From: Acidobacteriota bacterium
GTDB lineage: Bacteria > Acidobacteriota > Thermoanaerobaculia > Gp7-AA8
Direction: 5' to 3'
DNA: 64,000 nt
Assembly (NCBI GenBank): GCA_021781455.1
Contig: JAJXWV010000037.1
Span: forward strand, 1-64,000
Shown: one piece after another, positions 16,867-24,351 of the stretch
Layout of the letters: every line of letters starts with the position of its first letter
Position numbering within the stretch: the first letter of the stretch is position 1
The notes under the pieces: model-generated
Databases searched by the model: none
The model's input: only the letters and a program-made list of their open reading frames with translations
What the model was told of the DNA's origin: nothing
Made by a program: the position numbers and the translations under genes

Positions 16867-18264
16867 TCAGAACAGGAACGAGGCGGACAGATATGTGGAG
16901 TTGTTCGCGCTCGCGTTCCGGCCCGAACCGTCGTAGTTGGTCTTTGCGCCGTTGAACTTCGTGTAGCCCGTGTATTGCGCTTCGAGACCGATGTTCATGG
17001 TCGGCCACCAGGAGAGATTCAGGATGTACCCGTTGCTTTGCGGAGAGCCGTTGTTGCTTCCACTCACTTCTGCCGGCGCGTAAAGCACAGCGTCTGTGGT
17101 CCCGGTGGTGTTGAAGAATCCGACGGCAGTCGAAACCTTGTTGCCGAAGTGGTACTCAGCGTTCGCTTGCAGCGTGTTGAGGTGATGCGAGGATTGCGAT
17201 GCACCCTCAGCGCCAAAGGTGGCATCGAGCTTTGAGGTTTCGCGGATGTACGTACCGCGGAATGAAAGAACGTTGCTGCAGGGCGGCTTCTGGCAGAAGA
17301 AGTCGGGTGCGACGCGGGGCAGCGTGGCGTCGTATTGAAAGTCTGCGGCCACGTCGGTGTAAGTGTCCTTGGGGCCGGTGACGGACCCGGGCGTCGCGCT
17401 GACGTGGATGCCGTAGGTTCCGATCTCGAAGTAGTTGTTCTTGCTCGGGTGCTGCCAGGCCACGCGCCAGTAAGGCGCGACGCCCTGAATGTTGAGGCTC
17501 GAATCTTGTCCCGTCAGGGGTTGTGAAGCGCCCACGTGGTCGGAGCGATAGAGCGTCGCCGCCGCGTACAGCTGGTTGTTCCACAGTCCATATCCGCCGA
17601 GTCCCACGACGTCCTGTGCAAGACCGCCGTTGATGACCGCCGAGGCCATCGGCGTCGGCGCAACGTCGCTGGCGAAAAATGGGAAGCCCCAGGCCGGCGT
17701 GCTGTTCCAGAGGTCCTCGACCGTTGGATTGTTGTTCAGTGTGATTCCGTAGTTGAAATTCTTCCCGAGAAGCCTCGACTGATTCGCATAGCGGATATCG
17801 GTGTTGTCCATGCTGAAGTGGTCGTCGACTGCGCTGTAGGTAACCTGCAGAAAACTTCCTACGTTGGTCGCCCACGCACCCGAGAGGAAGAAGGAAAGCG
17901 TCTGTGGAAACTCGACGCTGCCGTTCTGGGTTCCGGGCTGTGGCGACTTCGTCGAGGTGAGCGACGACTGGAACCACACCGACAGCGGCAGGGTCGATAG
18001 AAGATCGAGTGCCGCCGTCTTCTTGTTCGATTCCGCGGTGATCGACGGGGCGGCTTTCAGCACGTAACCGTTGAGCTTGAAATCGCGCCCTTCCGCGGTC
18101 AGTTCGGGCGGGGTCGTGTGGCATTGGCTGCAGGAATAGCCCGTCTGGCGCGCATAACTCGGAACCGCGAACGCTGTCGGCCGGTAGAGCGCAATCACGC
18201 AAAGCACGAATACGAAACGGGTGAGCGGGGGCAACAAGGATCCCTGTCGCGGACGACTCCTCAT
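16867..18264 (-). CDS. Fused monohaem cytochrome-porin, Cyc2-like
   Basis: 465 residues from the ATG at 18264 (AAAGGAG eight bases upstream). The signal peptide ends near ALYRPTAFA; the mature protein opens with PSYARQTGYSCSQCH, one haem c site, and continues TPPELTAEGRDFKLNGY. This opening matches the plug-like cytochrome domain of Cyc2 and its relatives. The remaining ~400 residues are alternating beta strands with a terminal aromatic strand (SASFLF), as in an outer-membrane barrel; one barrel loop carries an extra Cys pair (FFCQKPPCS). Such fusions move electrons across the outer membrane, and Cyc2 itself oxidises Fe(II). Many relatives are uncharacterised, so substrate and direction are inference. 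First gene of the operon. Confidence 0.8.
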   Translation of the reverse strand: MRSRPRQGSLLPPLTRFVFVLCVIALYRPTAFAVPSYARQTGYSCSQCHTTPPELTAEGRDFKLNGYVLKAAPSITAESNKKTAALDLLSTLPLSVWFQSSLTSTKSPQPGTQNGSVEFPQTLSFFLSGAWATNVGSFLQVTYSAVDDHFSMDNTDIRYANQSRLLGKNFNYGITLNNNPTVEDLWNSTPAWGFPFFASDVAPTPMASAVINGGLAQDVVGLGGYGLWNNQLYAAATLYRSDHVGASQPLTGQDSSLNIQGVAPYWRVAWQHPSKNNYFEIGTYGIHVSATPGSVTGPKDTYTDVAADFQYDATLPRVAPDFFCQKPPCSNVLSFRGTYIRETSKLDATFGAEGASQSSHHLNTLQANAEYHFGNKVSTAVGFFNTTGTTDAVLYAPAEVSGSNNGSPQSNGYILNLSWWPTMNIGLEAQYTGYTKFNGAKTNYDGSGRNASANNSTYLSASFLF

Positions 18265-18378
18265 GCAATCACTCCTTTCAACACGGAGCGATCCTGCTAT
18301 GACGAGCGAGCCCGAACCATCCTGCAAACGCTGCGAATCGGCTCGTGCATCTGCAGGAGGGGGCCGGGAGAACCCCGG

Positions 18379-18446
18379 GATTTGAGATCTGAGATTGATG
18401 ATTTATGAACCGCAGAATGCCGAGCTCATCGGTTCATCAATCATGG
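18379..18446. repeat. Two-armed AT-rich heptamer hairpin (ATTTGAG/ATTTATG type)
   Basis: Left arm 18379-18412 has ATTTGAG, ATTGATG and ATTTATG units; right arm 18430-18446 (CGGTTCATCAATCATGG) is a shorter partial complement. It lies between the PAS-LuxR gene and the cytochrome-porin gene. The same unit family recurs at 26655 and 62192. The rest of 18265-18467 shows no gene. Confidence 0.75.
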
Positions 18447-18467
18447 GTCCTCCGACTACGAGCCACG

Positions 18468-19133
18468 TCAGATCAAGTTCTTCTGGAAGGCGAACGCCAC
18501 CGCTTCGGCCTTGGAGTGAACTTCGAGCTTCTCCAGGATGTTCTGGATGTGGCTGCGGGCCGTCAGCTGCGAAATGTGCAGCCGTTCGGCGATCTCGGGC
18601 GTGGTGCGGCCGGCGGCGATCATCCCCAGCACTTCCACTTCCCGTCCCGTGAGCTTTCTGGCACGCACGTCCGCGGAGTCGCGCACCGCCACCAGGTGCG
18701 GCCGCGGCGGCTGCTCAGCTGCCGGTTCGACGGCGGCGGCCCGACTCTCCGTCCCGGCTGGCCTGACCATATGCACCAGGTAGTAGCCGTCAGCACCTCG
18801 AAGCTGGAGCACGTTGATATCGGTCATCACCGGCTCGCGCTCGCGCGTCTCCAGCGTCAGACCGAAGTGCCGGACGGTCTCGCTCCGATTGGCAAGGTTC
18901 ATCACCGGGCAGTTGGTCGTGCAGTAGCGGTTGCCCCAGGCGTCGGTGCCGCGGAGAAGCTCCGAGCAGAGCGTGCCGACCGCCTCGTCGGAGTCGAATC
19001 CGAGGACGCGGCGGGCAGCCTCGTTCCAGAACACGACGCGGTTCGAGCGATCGGTAATGAAGACCGCGTCGGGTGACGCGTCCAGCGAGCGGAACAGCGG
19101 AACGAGTTCTTCTTCGATGTCGCGGCGAAACAA
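18468..19133 (-). CDS. PAS-LuxR transcriptional regulator with cysteine cluster
   Basis: 221 residues, starting at TTG with GAGGGA about a dozen bases upstream. PAS domain (about 8-125) containing Cys56, Cys71 and Cys75 in a loop (GNRYCTTNCPVMN); C-terminal LuxR-type helix-turn-helix (about 160-215: LTGREVEVLGMIAAGRTTPEIAERL). There is no receiver domain, so the PAS fold is the sensor. The cysteine triad could bind a metal or Fe-S cluster, or act as a thiol switch. It is on the same strand as, and 203 bp upstream of, the electron-transfer operon, so it is the obvious candidate regulator, though no binding site was identified. Confidence 0.88.
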   Translation of the reverse strand: MFRRDIEEELVPLFRSLDASPDAVFITDRSNRVVFWNEAARRVLGFDSDEAVGTLCSELLRGTDAWGNRYCTTNCPVMNLANRSETVRHFGLTLETREREPVMTDINVLQLRGADGYYLVHMVRPAGTESRAAAVEPAAEQPPRPHLVAVRDSADVRARKLTGREVEVLGMIAAGRTTPEIAERLHISQLTARSHIQNILEKLEVHSKAEAVAFAFQKNLI

Positions 19134-19337
19134 AAGGTGTTCCCTCGTCCCTGTTTCGAAAACGCCTCGTACCGAGACGTTCGATCAGCTCCGGGCGAGT
19201 GAGAAAGCTGCGGGCTGGGCAGCAATGGCTCGTGGACCGGAGGTAAACACCGCGGATTGTACGCTCGATCACATGACAGGGGCGATCGGGCGGCAGTTAC
19301 AGTATTCACACGGTCCAAATGCCTGAGGCGCTTGCCC

Positions 19338-19859
19338 TTATTCCGATAGACGCCGCAGGATCCGCGGCGAGAGCATCCATTCGAGCACGGCATCGCGCTC
19401 ACCGCGCAACCGCAGCGCGTAGCAGGCGCCCTTCTTCAGCTCCAGGCCCTGATGAGCGTTCGTCAACCCCAGCAGCGCCACCGCATTCTGCGTGAGCACC
19501 GGCTCATGACCCACCGCGATGATGCGCCGCTCGGGCACGCTGCGGAGAAACTCGATGAAGGCCTCGGGGGTCGTGCCCGGAGCGAGCGCCTCGGTCTGAT
19601 TGATCTTGACCCGCGAGCGATAGGCCTTGGAGACCCACTGCGCGGTCTGCGTCGCCCTGACCAGTGGACTGGAGTAGATGATCTGCGCCTTGGGAAAGGC
19701 GCGTTCCAGCCCGCCCGCGAGTTTCATCATGCGGGCATGCCCCTCAGGGGTCAGGGCCCGCTCCTCGTCCGGCTTGCCGGCCGTTCGCTCCTCGGCGATT
19801 CCGTGCCGCAGCAGCACGACGACCCGATCGCGTGATTCTTCTTCCTCGTCATGTGGCAT
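19338..19859 (-). CDS. sixA: SixA-type phosphohistidine phosphatase
   Basis: 173 residues, histidine-phosphatase superfamily. The catalytic RHG motif is in VVVLLRHGIAEE (about residue 18), with a second active-site His in VGHEPVLTQ (about 117) and substrate Arg in IIYSSPLVRATQTA. No signal peptide. SixA removes phosphate from phosphohistidine on signalling or PTS-related proteins. It is divergently placed next to a two-component phosphate module, and members of this family commonly sit near phosphate or polyphosphate genes. It runs slightly longer at the N-terminus (acidic PHDEEEESRD) than E. coli SixA. Confidence 0.85.
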   Translation of the reverse strand: MPHDEEEESRDRVVVLLRHGIAEERTAGKPDEERALTPEGHARMMKLAGGLERAFPKAQIIYSSPLVRATQTAQWVSKAYRSRVKINQTEALAPGTTPEAFIEFLRSVPERRIIAVGHEPVLTQNAVALLGLTNAHQGLELKKGACYALRLRGERDAVLEWMLSPRILRRLSE

Positions 19860-20017
19860 GGCTGTCGTTTCTCACGTTCTGGTGGTGAGCAGTGTACCTG
19901 CGGGAGGGCAGGGGCGCGATTTCGGGGCGTGCGGAAGGTCGCGACAGCGAGCGTTTTTTCGGCGTAGAGTGCCGTTCGGCAACGGTGCCGAGGCTCCGCG
20001 CCGTAGGCCGCGAGCGT

Positions 20018-20707
20018 GTGAAGCAAGTGGAAAAACTGCCGAAGATCGCCATCATCGAAGACGACGCCGATCTGGCGTTCACGATGCGCTTGAACATCGA
20101 GCGGCAGGGTTACTACGTCAGCGTCTTCGGCAACGGCCGCGAAGGTCTGCAGGGCGTGCAGAACGGGAACTTCGACCTGCTGGTGCTCGACTTGAACCTT
20201 CCCGACGTGGACGGGCTGACGATCTGCCGCGAGATCCGCCGCGACCCAGCCACGGCATCGCTGGCGATTCTCATGCTGACCGCCCGCGCCTCGGAACAGG
20301 ACCGCATCACGGGCCTCGAGCTCGGCGCCGACGATTACCTGACCAAGCCGTTCAGCGTCCGTGAGCTCGTGGCGCGGATCGGCGCGATCCTGCGCCGCTC
20401 ACGCAACGTCGGAGCGGACAATGTCTACGACGACGGCGTCCTTCGGCTGGACCCGGCAGCCCTGCGGGTCAGCGTGAACGGCGAAGAAGTGAAGCTGGCC
20501 CGAAAGGAATTCGAGCTGCTGCAGACGCTGGTCAGGGAACAGCCGGCGGTCGTTTCCCGCGAGCGGCTGCTCGCCCAGGTCTGGCAGATGTCGGAGGACG
20601 TCGAGACGCGGACGATCGACGCCCACATCCGCAACGTTCGCAAGAAAATCGGCAAGGACCGGATCGAAACGGTGATCGGGTTCGGATACCGGTATAAGAG
20701 CGGGTAG
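20018..20707 (+). CDS. OmpR/PhoB-type response regulator
   Basis: 229 residues from the GTG at 20018 (KQVEKLPKIAIIEDDADL). A GTG 126 bases further upstream would add a tail unlike any receiver and is less likely. Receiver domain with acidic pocket IIEDD, phospho-acceptor Asp in LLVLDLNLPDVDG and Lys in YLTKPF; then an OmpR-type winged helix (about 130-225, RKEFELLQTLV, TRTIDAHIRNVRKKIG). Followed by a sensor kinase, a PhoU-like protein and Pit, so it is most likely a PhoB-like regulator of phosphate uptake. Its 3' end runs into a repeat hairpin. Confidence 0.93.
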   Translation: MKQVEKLPKIAIIEDDADLAFTMRLNIERQGYYVSVFGNGREGLQGVQNGNFDLLVLDLNLPDVDGLTICREIRRDPATASLAILMLTARASEQDRITGLELGADDYLTKPFSVRELVARIGAILRRSRNVGADNVYDDGVLRLDPAALRVSVNGEEVKLARKEFELLQTLVREQPAVVSRERLLAQVWQMSEDVETRTIDAHIRNVRKKIGKDRIETVIGFGYRYKSG

Positions 20708-20771
20708 CGGTCAGCGGGTAGCGTGTAGGTCCCAGCGATCCTACGTCCTACCCGCTAACCGCACCCGCTGC
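20698..20771. repeat. Two-armed heptamer hairpin (AGCGGGT type)
   Basis: Left arm 20698-20729 (GCGGGTAGCGG units) overlaps the last codons of the response regulator gene. Right arm 20740-20769 (CCTACCCGCTAACCGC) is its complement. The CTACCCG units at 151-171 belong to the same family. It separates the regulator from the histidine kinase gene. Confidence 0.8.
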
Positions 20772-20781
20772 TCGCTTCGCA

Positions 20782-22173
20782 ATGCATCCGCTTCGTCTCT
20801 GGCTGTACGTCTCGCTGGCGATCGCGATCGCGGTCGGTGCCGGGTTCGCCGCGGCGTTGCTGCACGCGCACGTTCCGGCCATCGACGCCTACGTCCTGGG
20901 CGTGGTCGTGTTCGTGCTGTTCATGCTGCCGTGGAGCGGCGTGTTCGTCTGGGCGATCCGCAGGGCCGAGGGGCTGGAACAGCTGATCGTACGGACGCGC
21001 GGTATCGCCACGGGCGAGAACGAGAGCCCCGTCGACGAGTCGATCTACCGCGAAGAGGTCGGGGACCTGGCCCGCGCCGTCGAGGAAGTGCGGGTGCTGA
21101 TCATGCGCGAGCGGGCCTGGTCGGAGGAGCAACGGGCCACGATGCAGCAGATCGCCGGCGCGCTCAGCGAAGGGCTGCTCGCGTTCAGCCCGCGCGGCCG
21201 CATCGTTCTGGCCAACGACCGCGTGCGCCAGATGCTCGGCTCGCGCGGCGACATCGTCGGCCGGCCGCTGGTCGAAGTGCTGCGCAACCAGCGCCTGATC
21301 GCCGCCTTCGAGCGCGCCGTCAAGGGCGAGGCGTCGACCGACCGGATCGCCATCGAGGCCGGCGGCGCCGAGCGCCACATCGAGCTGCGAGTCTCGCCGG
21401 TCATGAGCTCGACGGACGTGGCAGCGGTGGCGCTGTTCATCGACGTCACCGACATCGAGCGCCTGCAGCGCATCCGAAAGGACTTCCTGGACGACTTCTC
21501 GCACGAGGTGCGCACACCGCTGGCGGGATTCCGCTCCGCCGCCGAGACGCTCGAGCAGGGCGGCCTGGCTCCGCAGGAAGAGCATCAGCTGCGCGAGATC
21601 ATGCTGCGCCAGCTCAGCCGCATCGAACGGCTGGTGCGCGACCTCTCCGAACTGAGCCGCATCGAGTCGGGCGAGCTTGTGCTCAAACGCGAGATCATCG
21701 ACATGCGCAACCTTCTCGGCCAGCTCTGCCGCGAGTTCCGCGAGCGCATCCCGCCGGGCGCCGTCAAGATCACCGTGCGCGGCGAGCACGCGGCGGCGGA
21801 CGTCGATTCGCTGCGCATCCAGCAGATCTTCTCGAACCTTCTCGACAATGCCTGGAAACACGGCGGCGGCCGCGGCGAGATTCTCGTGGAAGTGGCCGCG
21901 GAAGGCGGCGAGGCGGTGATCCGTGTCTCCGACGAAGGAGAAGGAATCCCGGCTGCGGAGCTCGACCGCATCTTCAACCGCTTCTACCGTGTCGACAAGA
22001 GCCGTTCCCAGAACGTCCCCGGAACCGGGCTTGGCCTCGCCATTACGCGGCACCTGGTGCTGCTCCACGGCGGCACGATCCGGGCGTACAACCGCTCCGG
22101 CGGCGGAGCAACGTTTGAAGTGCGCCTGCCCGCGGCCGAGCTGCCAGCCACTGCCGCGCAGAGCCTCCCCTGA
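20782..22173 (+). CDS. PhoR-like sensor histidine kinase
   Basis: 463 residues. Two adjacent N-terminal membrane helices (about 5-30 and 37-57) with almost no periplasmic loop, as in PhoR; then a HAMP-like linker, a PAS domain (about 120-225), HisKA with the phospho-accepting His in DDFSHEVRTPLAGF (about 242), and HATPase with NLLDNAWKHGGG and GTGLGLAITRHLV. With the regulator just upstream this is a classical pair. The lack of a sizeable periplasmic sensor fits PhoR, which senses through the Pst/PhoU system. The substrate class is inferred from context. Confidence 0.92.
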   Translation: MHPLRLWLYVSLAIAIAVGAGFAAALLHAHVPAIDAYVLGVVVFVLFMLPWSGVFVWAIRRAEGLEQLIVRTRGIATGENESPVDESIYREEVGDLARAVEEVRVLIMRERAWSEEQRATMQQIAGALSEGLLAFSPRGRIVLANDRVRQMLGSRGDIVGRPLVEVLRNQRLIAAFERAVKGEASTDRIAIEAGGAERHIELRVSPVMSSTDVAAVALFIDVTDIERLQRIRKDFLDDFSHEVRTPLAGFRSAAETLEQGGLAPQEEHQLREIMLRQLSRIERLVRDLSELSRIESGELVLKREIIDMRNLLGQLCREFRERIPPGAVKITVRGEHAAADVDSLRIQQIFSNLLDNAWKHGGGRGEILVEVAAEGGEAVIRVSDEGEGIPAAELDRIFNRFYRVDKSRSQNVPGTGLGLAITRHLVLLHGGTIRAYNRSGGGATFEVRLPAAELPATAAQSLP

Positions 22174-22243
22174 GAGCGCCACAGCAGCTGTCACAACCGG
22201 GCCCGGCTGCTGAGATAGAATCCCGCCGCCTTTTGGAGGGGAC

Positions 22244-22864
22244 GTGGCGCGATTCAGCCTTTTACCGCACGAAGAGAAGTTCTACGAAGACTTCAAGACG
22301 ATGGCCGATCAGCTCAAGGTCGGTGCGCGCCTGCTGCAGGAGTTGTTCGCAAACAACCCTCCGGACGCGAACAAGGTGCACGAGATCAAGGAATCCGAGC
22401 ACAAGTGCGATTTCATCACGCACGACATCATCCAGCGCCTGAACAAGACCTTCGTCACCCCCATCGACCGCGAGGACATCCACGAGATCGCGCGCACCCT
22501 CGACGACGTCATGGACGCCATCGATGACGCCGCGGCGCTGATTCCGCTGTATCGCATCACCACCATCCGCTTCGGCGCGAGCGAGCTGGCCGTCGTCATC
22601 GCCGCGCAATGCGACGAGCTGCGCAAGGGCATCGAGGCCCTGGAAAAGAAGGACGGCGTGCTCCCCTCGACCGTCGAGATCAACCGCCTCGAGAACGAGG
22701 CCGACCGCATCCACATGCAGGCCATGGGGCAGCTCTTCGACGAGGAGCGCGACGCCATCATGGTCATGAAGTGGAAGGAGATCCTCGACCTGCTCGAGGA
22801 CGCAACCGACCGCTGCGAGGACGTCGCCAACCTCCTCGAAAACGTGGTCGTCAAACACAGCTGA
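22244..22864 (+). CDS. DUF47/PhoU-like phosphate accessory protein
   Basis: 206 residues from a GTG preceded by TTGGAGGGG, a strong ribosome site. All-helical protein of the DUF47 family (also called Pit accessory protein), recognisable from LLPHEEKFYEDFKTMA, HEIKESEHKCDFITHDI, PIDREDIHEIARTLDDVMD and the C-terminal KEILDLLEDATDRCEDVANLLENVVVKHS. These acidic repeats bind metal in PhoU relatives. The stop overlaps the pit start codon (TGATG), so the two are coupled. It probably modulates Pit and possibly the upstream kinase. Confidence 0.93.
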   Translation: MARFSLLPHEEKFYEDFKTMADQLKVGARLLQELFANNPPDANKVHEIKESEHKCDFITHDIIQRLNKTFVTPIDREDIHEIARTLDDVMDAIDDAAALIPLYRITTIRFGASELAVVIAAQCDELRKGIEALEKKDGVLPSTVEINRLENEADRIHMQAMGQLFDEERDAIMVMKWKEILDLLEDATDRCEDVANLLENVVVKHS

Positions 22865-23868
22865 TGTCGTCGCAACTCCTCATCGTCGTCGGCCTCATCG
22901 CCGTGGCTCTGTCGTTCGACTACATCAACGGCTTCCACGACGCTGCCAACTCCATCGCCACGGTCGTCTCCACGCGCGTGCTCTCACCCGGCCAGGCTGT
23001 GATCTGGGCGGCGTTCTTCAACTTTGTCGCGGCGTTCGGATTCGGAACCGCGGTGGCCAGCACCATCGGCCACGGCATGATCGACATCTCGGCCGTCACT
23101 TTCGGCGTGATCTTCGCCGGACTGGCTGGCGCCATCATCTGGGACCTCATCACCTGGTACTTTGGCCTGCCGACGAGCTCGTCGCACGCATTGATCGGCG
23201 GCTATGCCGGCGCTGCCGTGGCGCGCACGATGTCCTTCTCGGTCATCATCCCGAGCGGCTGGACCAAGACGCTGGTCTTCATCGTGGTCTCACCCCTGAT
23301 CGGCATGGTGGCAGGCCTGTCGCTCATGACCGCCACCTTCTGGACCTTCCGCAAATTCACGCCCAAGCGGGTCGACAAGTGGTTCCGGCGGCTCCAGCTG
23401 TTTTCGGCAGCCCTCTTCAGCCTCAGCCATGGCACCAACGACGCGCAGAAAACCATGGGCATCATCGCCGGCGTGCTGGTCACGGCCGGATATCTGAAAA
23501 CCTTCTCAATCCCGCTCTGGGTCATTCTCGCAGCACATGCTGCGATCGCCCTCGGCACTCTCGCGGGGGGATGGCGGATCATCCACACCATGGGTGCGCG
23601 AATCACCAAGCTGCAGCCCGTCAGCGGATTCGCCGCCGAGACCGGCGCCGCGATTGCCATCTTCACCGCCACTGCATTCGGGATCCCCGTCTCGACCACG
23701 CACGCGATCACCGGCTCGATCGTCGGCGTCGGCGCCACGCGGCGGCTCTCGGCCGTGCGCTGGGGCGTGGCCAGCCAGATCGTCTGGGCCTGGGTGCTGA
23801 CCATTCCGATGGCAGCCATGATCGGCGCCGGCGTCTTCTGGATCGCGAAGATGTTCGGCTTCCACTGA
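22864..23868 (+). CDS. pit: Low-affinity inorganic phosphate transporter Pit
   Basis: 334 residues from the ATG at 22864, overlapping the previous stop. About ten membrane helices, with the duplicated Pit signature: FDYINGFHDAANSIATVV near the N-terminus and FSLSHGTNDAQKTMGII in the second half, plus TSSSHALIGG and VSTTHAITGS. These repeats form the metal-phosphate pathway of PiT/PHO-4 symporters. Inner-membrane protein importing phosphate with protons. A repeat hairpin begins two bases after the stop. Confidence 0.96.
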   Translation: MSSQLLIVVGLIAVALSFDYINGFHDAANSIATVVSTRVLSPGQAVIWAAFFNFVAAFGFGTAVASTIGHGMIDISAVTFGVIFAGLAGAIIWDLITWYFGLPTSSSHALIGGYAGAAVARTMSFSVIIPSGWTKTLVFIVVSPLIGMVAGLSLMTATFWTFRKFTPKRVDKWFRRLQLFSAALFSLSHGTNDAQKTMGIIAGVLVTAGYLKTFSIPLWVILAAHAAIALGTLAGGWRIIHTMGARITKLQPVSGFAAETGAAIAIFTATAFGIPVSTTHAITGSIVGVGATRRLSAVRWGVASQIVWAWVLTIPMAAMIGAGVFWIAKMFGFH

Positions 23869-23870
23869 CC

Positions 23871-23960
23871 AGAGCGCAGAGGGCAGGGGCAGGCAGGCTG
23901 TGTTGCCGCGATGGGAACAACCGTTGAGTTTCCTGTACCAGCCCTGCGCTCTGCCCTCTA
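23871..23960. repeat. Two-armed heptamer hairpin (AGAGGGC type)
   Basis: Left arm 23871-23891 (AGAGCGCAGAGGGCAGGGG) pairs with right arm 23941-23959 (CCCTGCGCTCTGCCCTCT). It starts two bases after the pit stop codon. Between it and rpmE lies an AT-rich leader (23961-24032) with no gene. Confidence 0.8.
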
Positions 23961-24032
23961 ATGAAGGCAATTTTTCGTCTATACTCGCCGTTTTGTCGTC
24001 TCCAAGGCTAGACTCGAAATCGAGGTAAGTTC

Positions 24033-24257
24033 ATGAAACCAGAGATTCATCCGAAGTATCAGCAGGTCAACGTCCACTGCGCGTGCGGCGAGACCTTCAC
24101 GACCGGATCGACCCGCAAGGAGCTCCGCGTCGAGATCTGCTCGAAGTGCCACCCCTTCTTCACCGGTAAACAGAAGCTGGTCGACTCGGCAGGCCGCATC
24201 GACCGGTTCAAGACCCGCTACGCCAAGAAGGAAGCGCCCAAGGTCAAGAAGGCGTAA
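24033..24257 (+). CDS. rpmE: 50S ribosomal protein L31
   Basis: 74 residues with GAGGT eight bases before the ATG. The zinc-binding form: cysteines in HCACGETF and CSKCHPF make the C+ ribbon. Lysine-rich tail ([10 protein letters not shown]). It attaches at the central protuberance of the 50S subunit. Zinc-type L31 can serve as a zinc store and is often controlled by Zur, but no Zur box was recognised. It heads a same-strand run rpmE, DUF1385, prfA, with a repeat hairpin in each gap. Confidence 0.97.
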   Translation: MKPEIHPKYQQVNVHCACGETFTTGSTRKELRVEICSKCHPFFTGKQKLVDSAGRIDRFKTRYAKKEAPKVKKA

Positions 24258-24261
24258 GAAC

Positions 24262-24339
24262 CAGTGCTGAGTGCTGAGTACTGAGTACTGAGTGGGCGAG
24301 AACAGACACTCAGTACTCAGCACTCAGTACTCAGCACTT
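24262..24339. repeat. Two-armed heptamer hairpin (AGTGCTG/AGTACTG type)
   Basis: Left arm 24262-24294 is four and a half units of AGTGCTG/AGTACTG; right arm 24307-24339 is nearly its exact complement with a 12-nt loop. It lies between two same-strand genes, so it cannot act only as an end-of-operon terminator if rpmE and DUF1385 are co-transcribed. Confidence 0.92.
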
Positions 24340-24351
24340 CAGATCGAGCCC

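Noticed and set aside
22187-22195. Pho-box half-site CTGTCACAA upstream of the DUF47 gene
   Set aside because: Only one half-site is seen; a functional Pho box needs at least two direct repeats.
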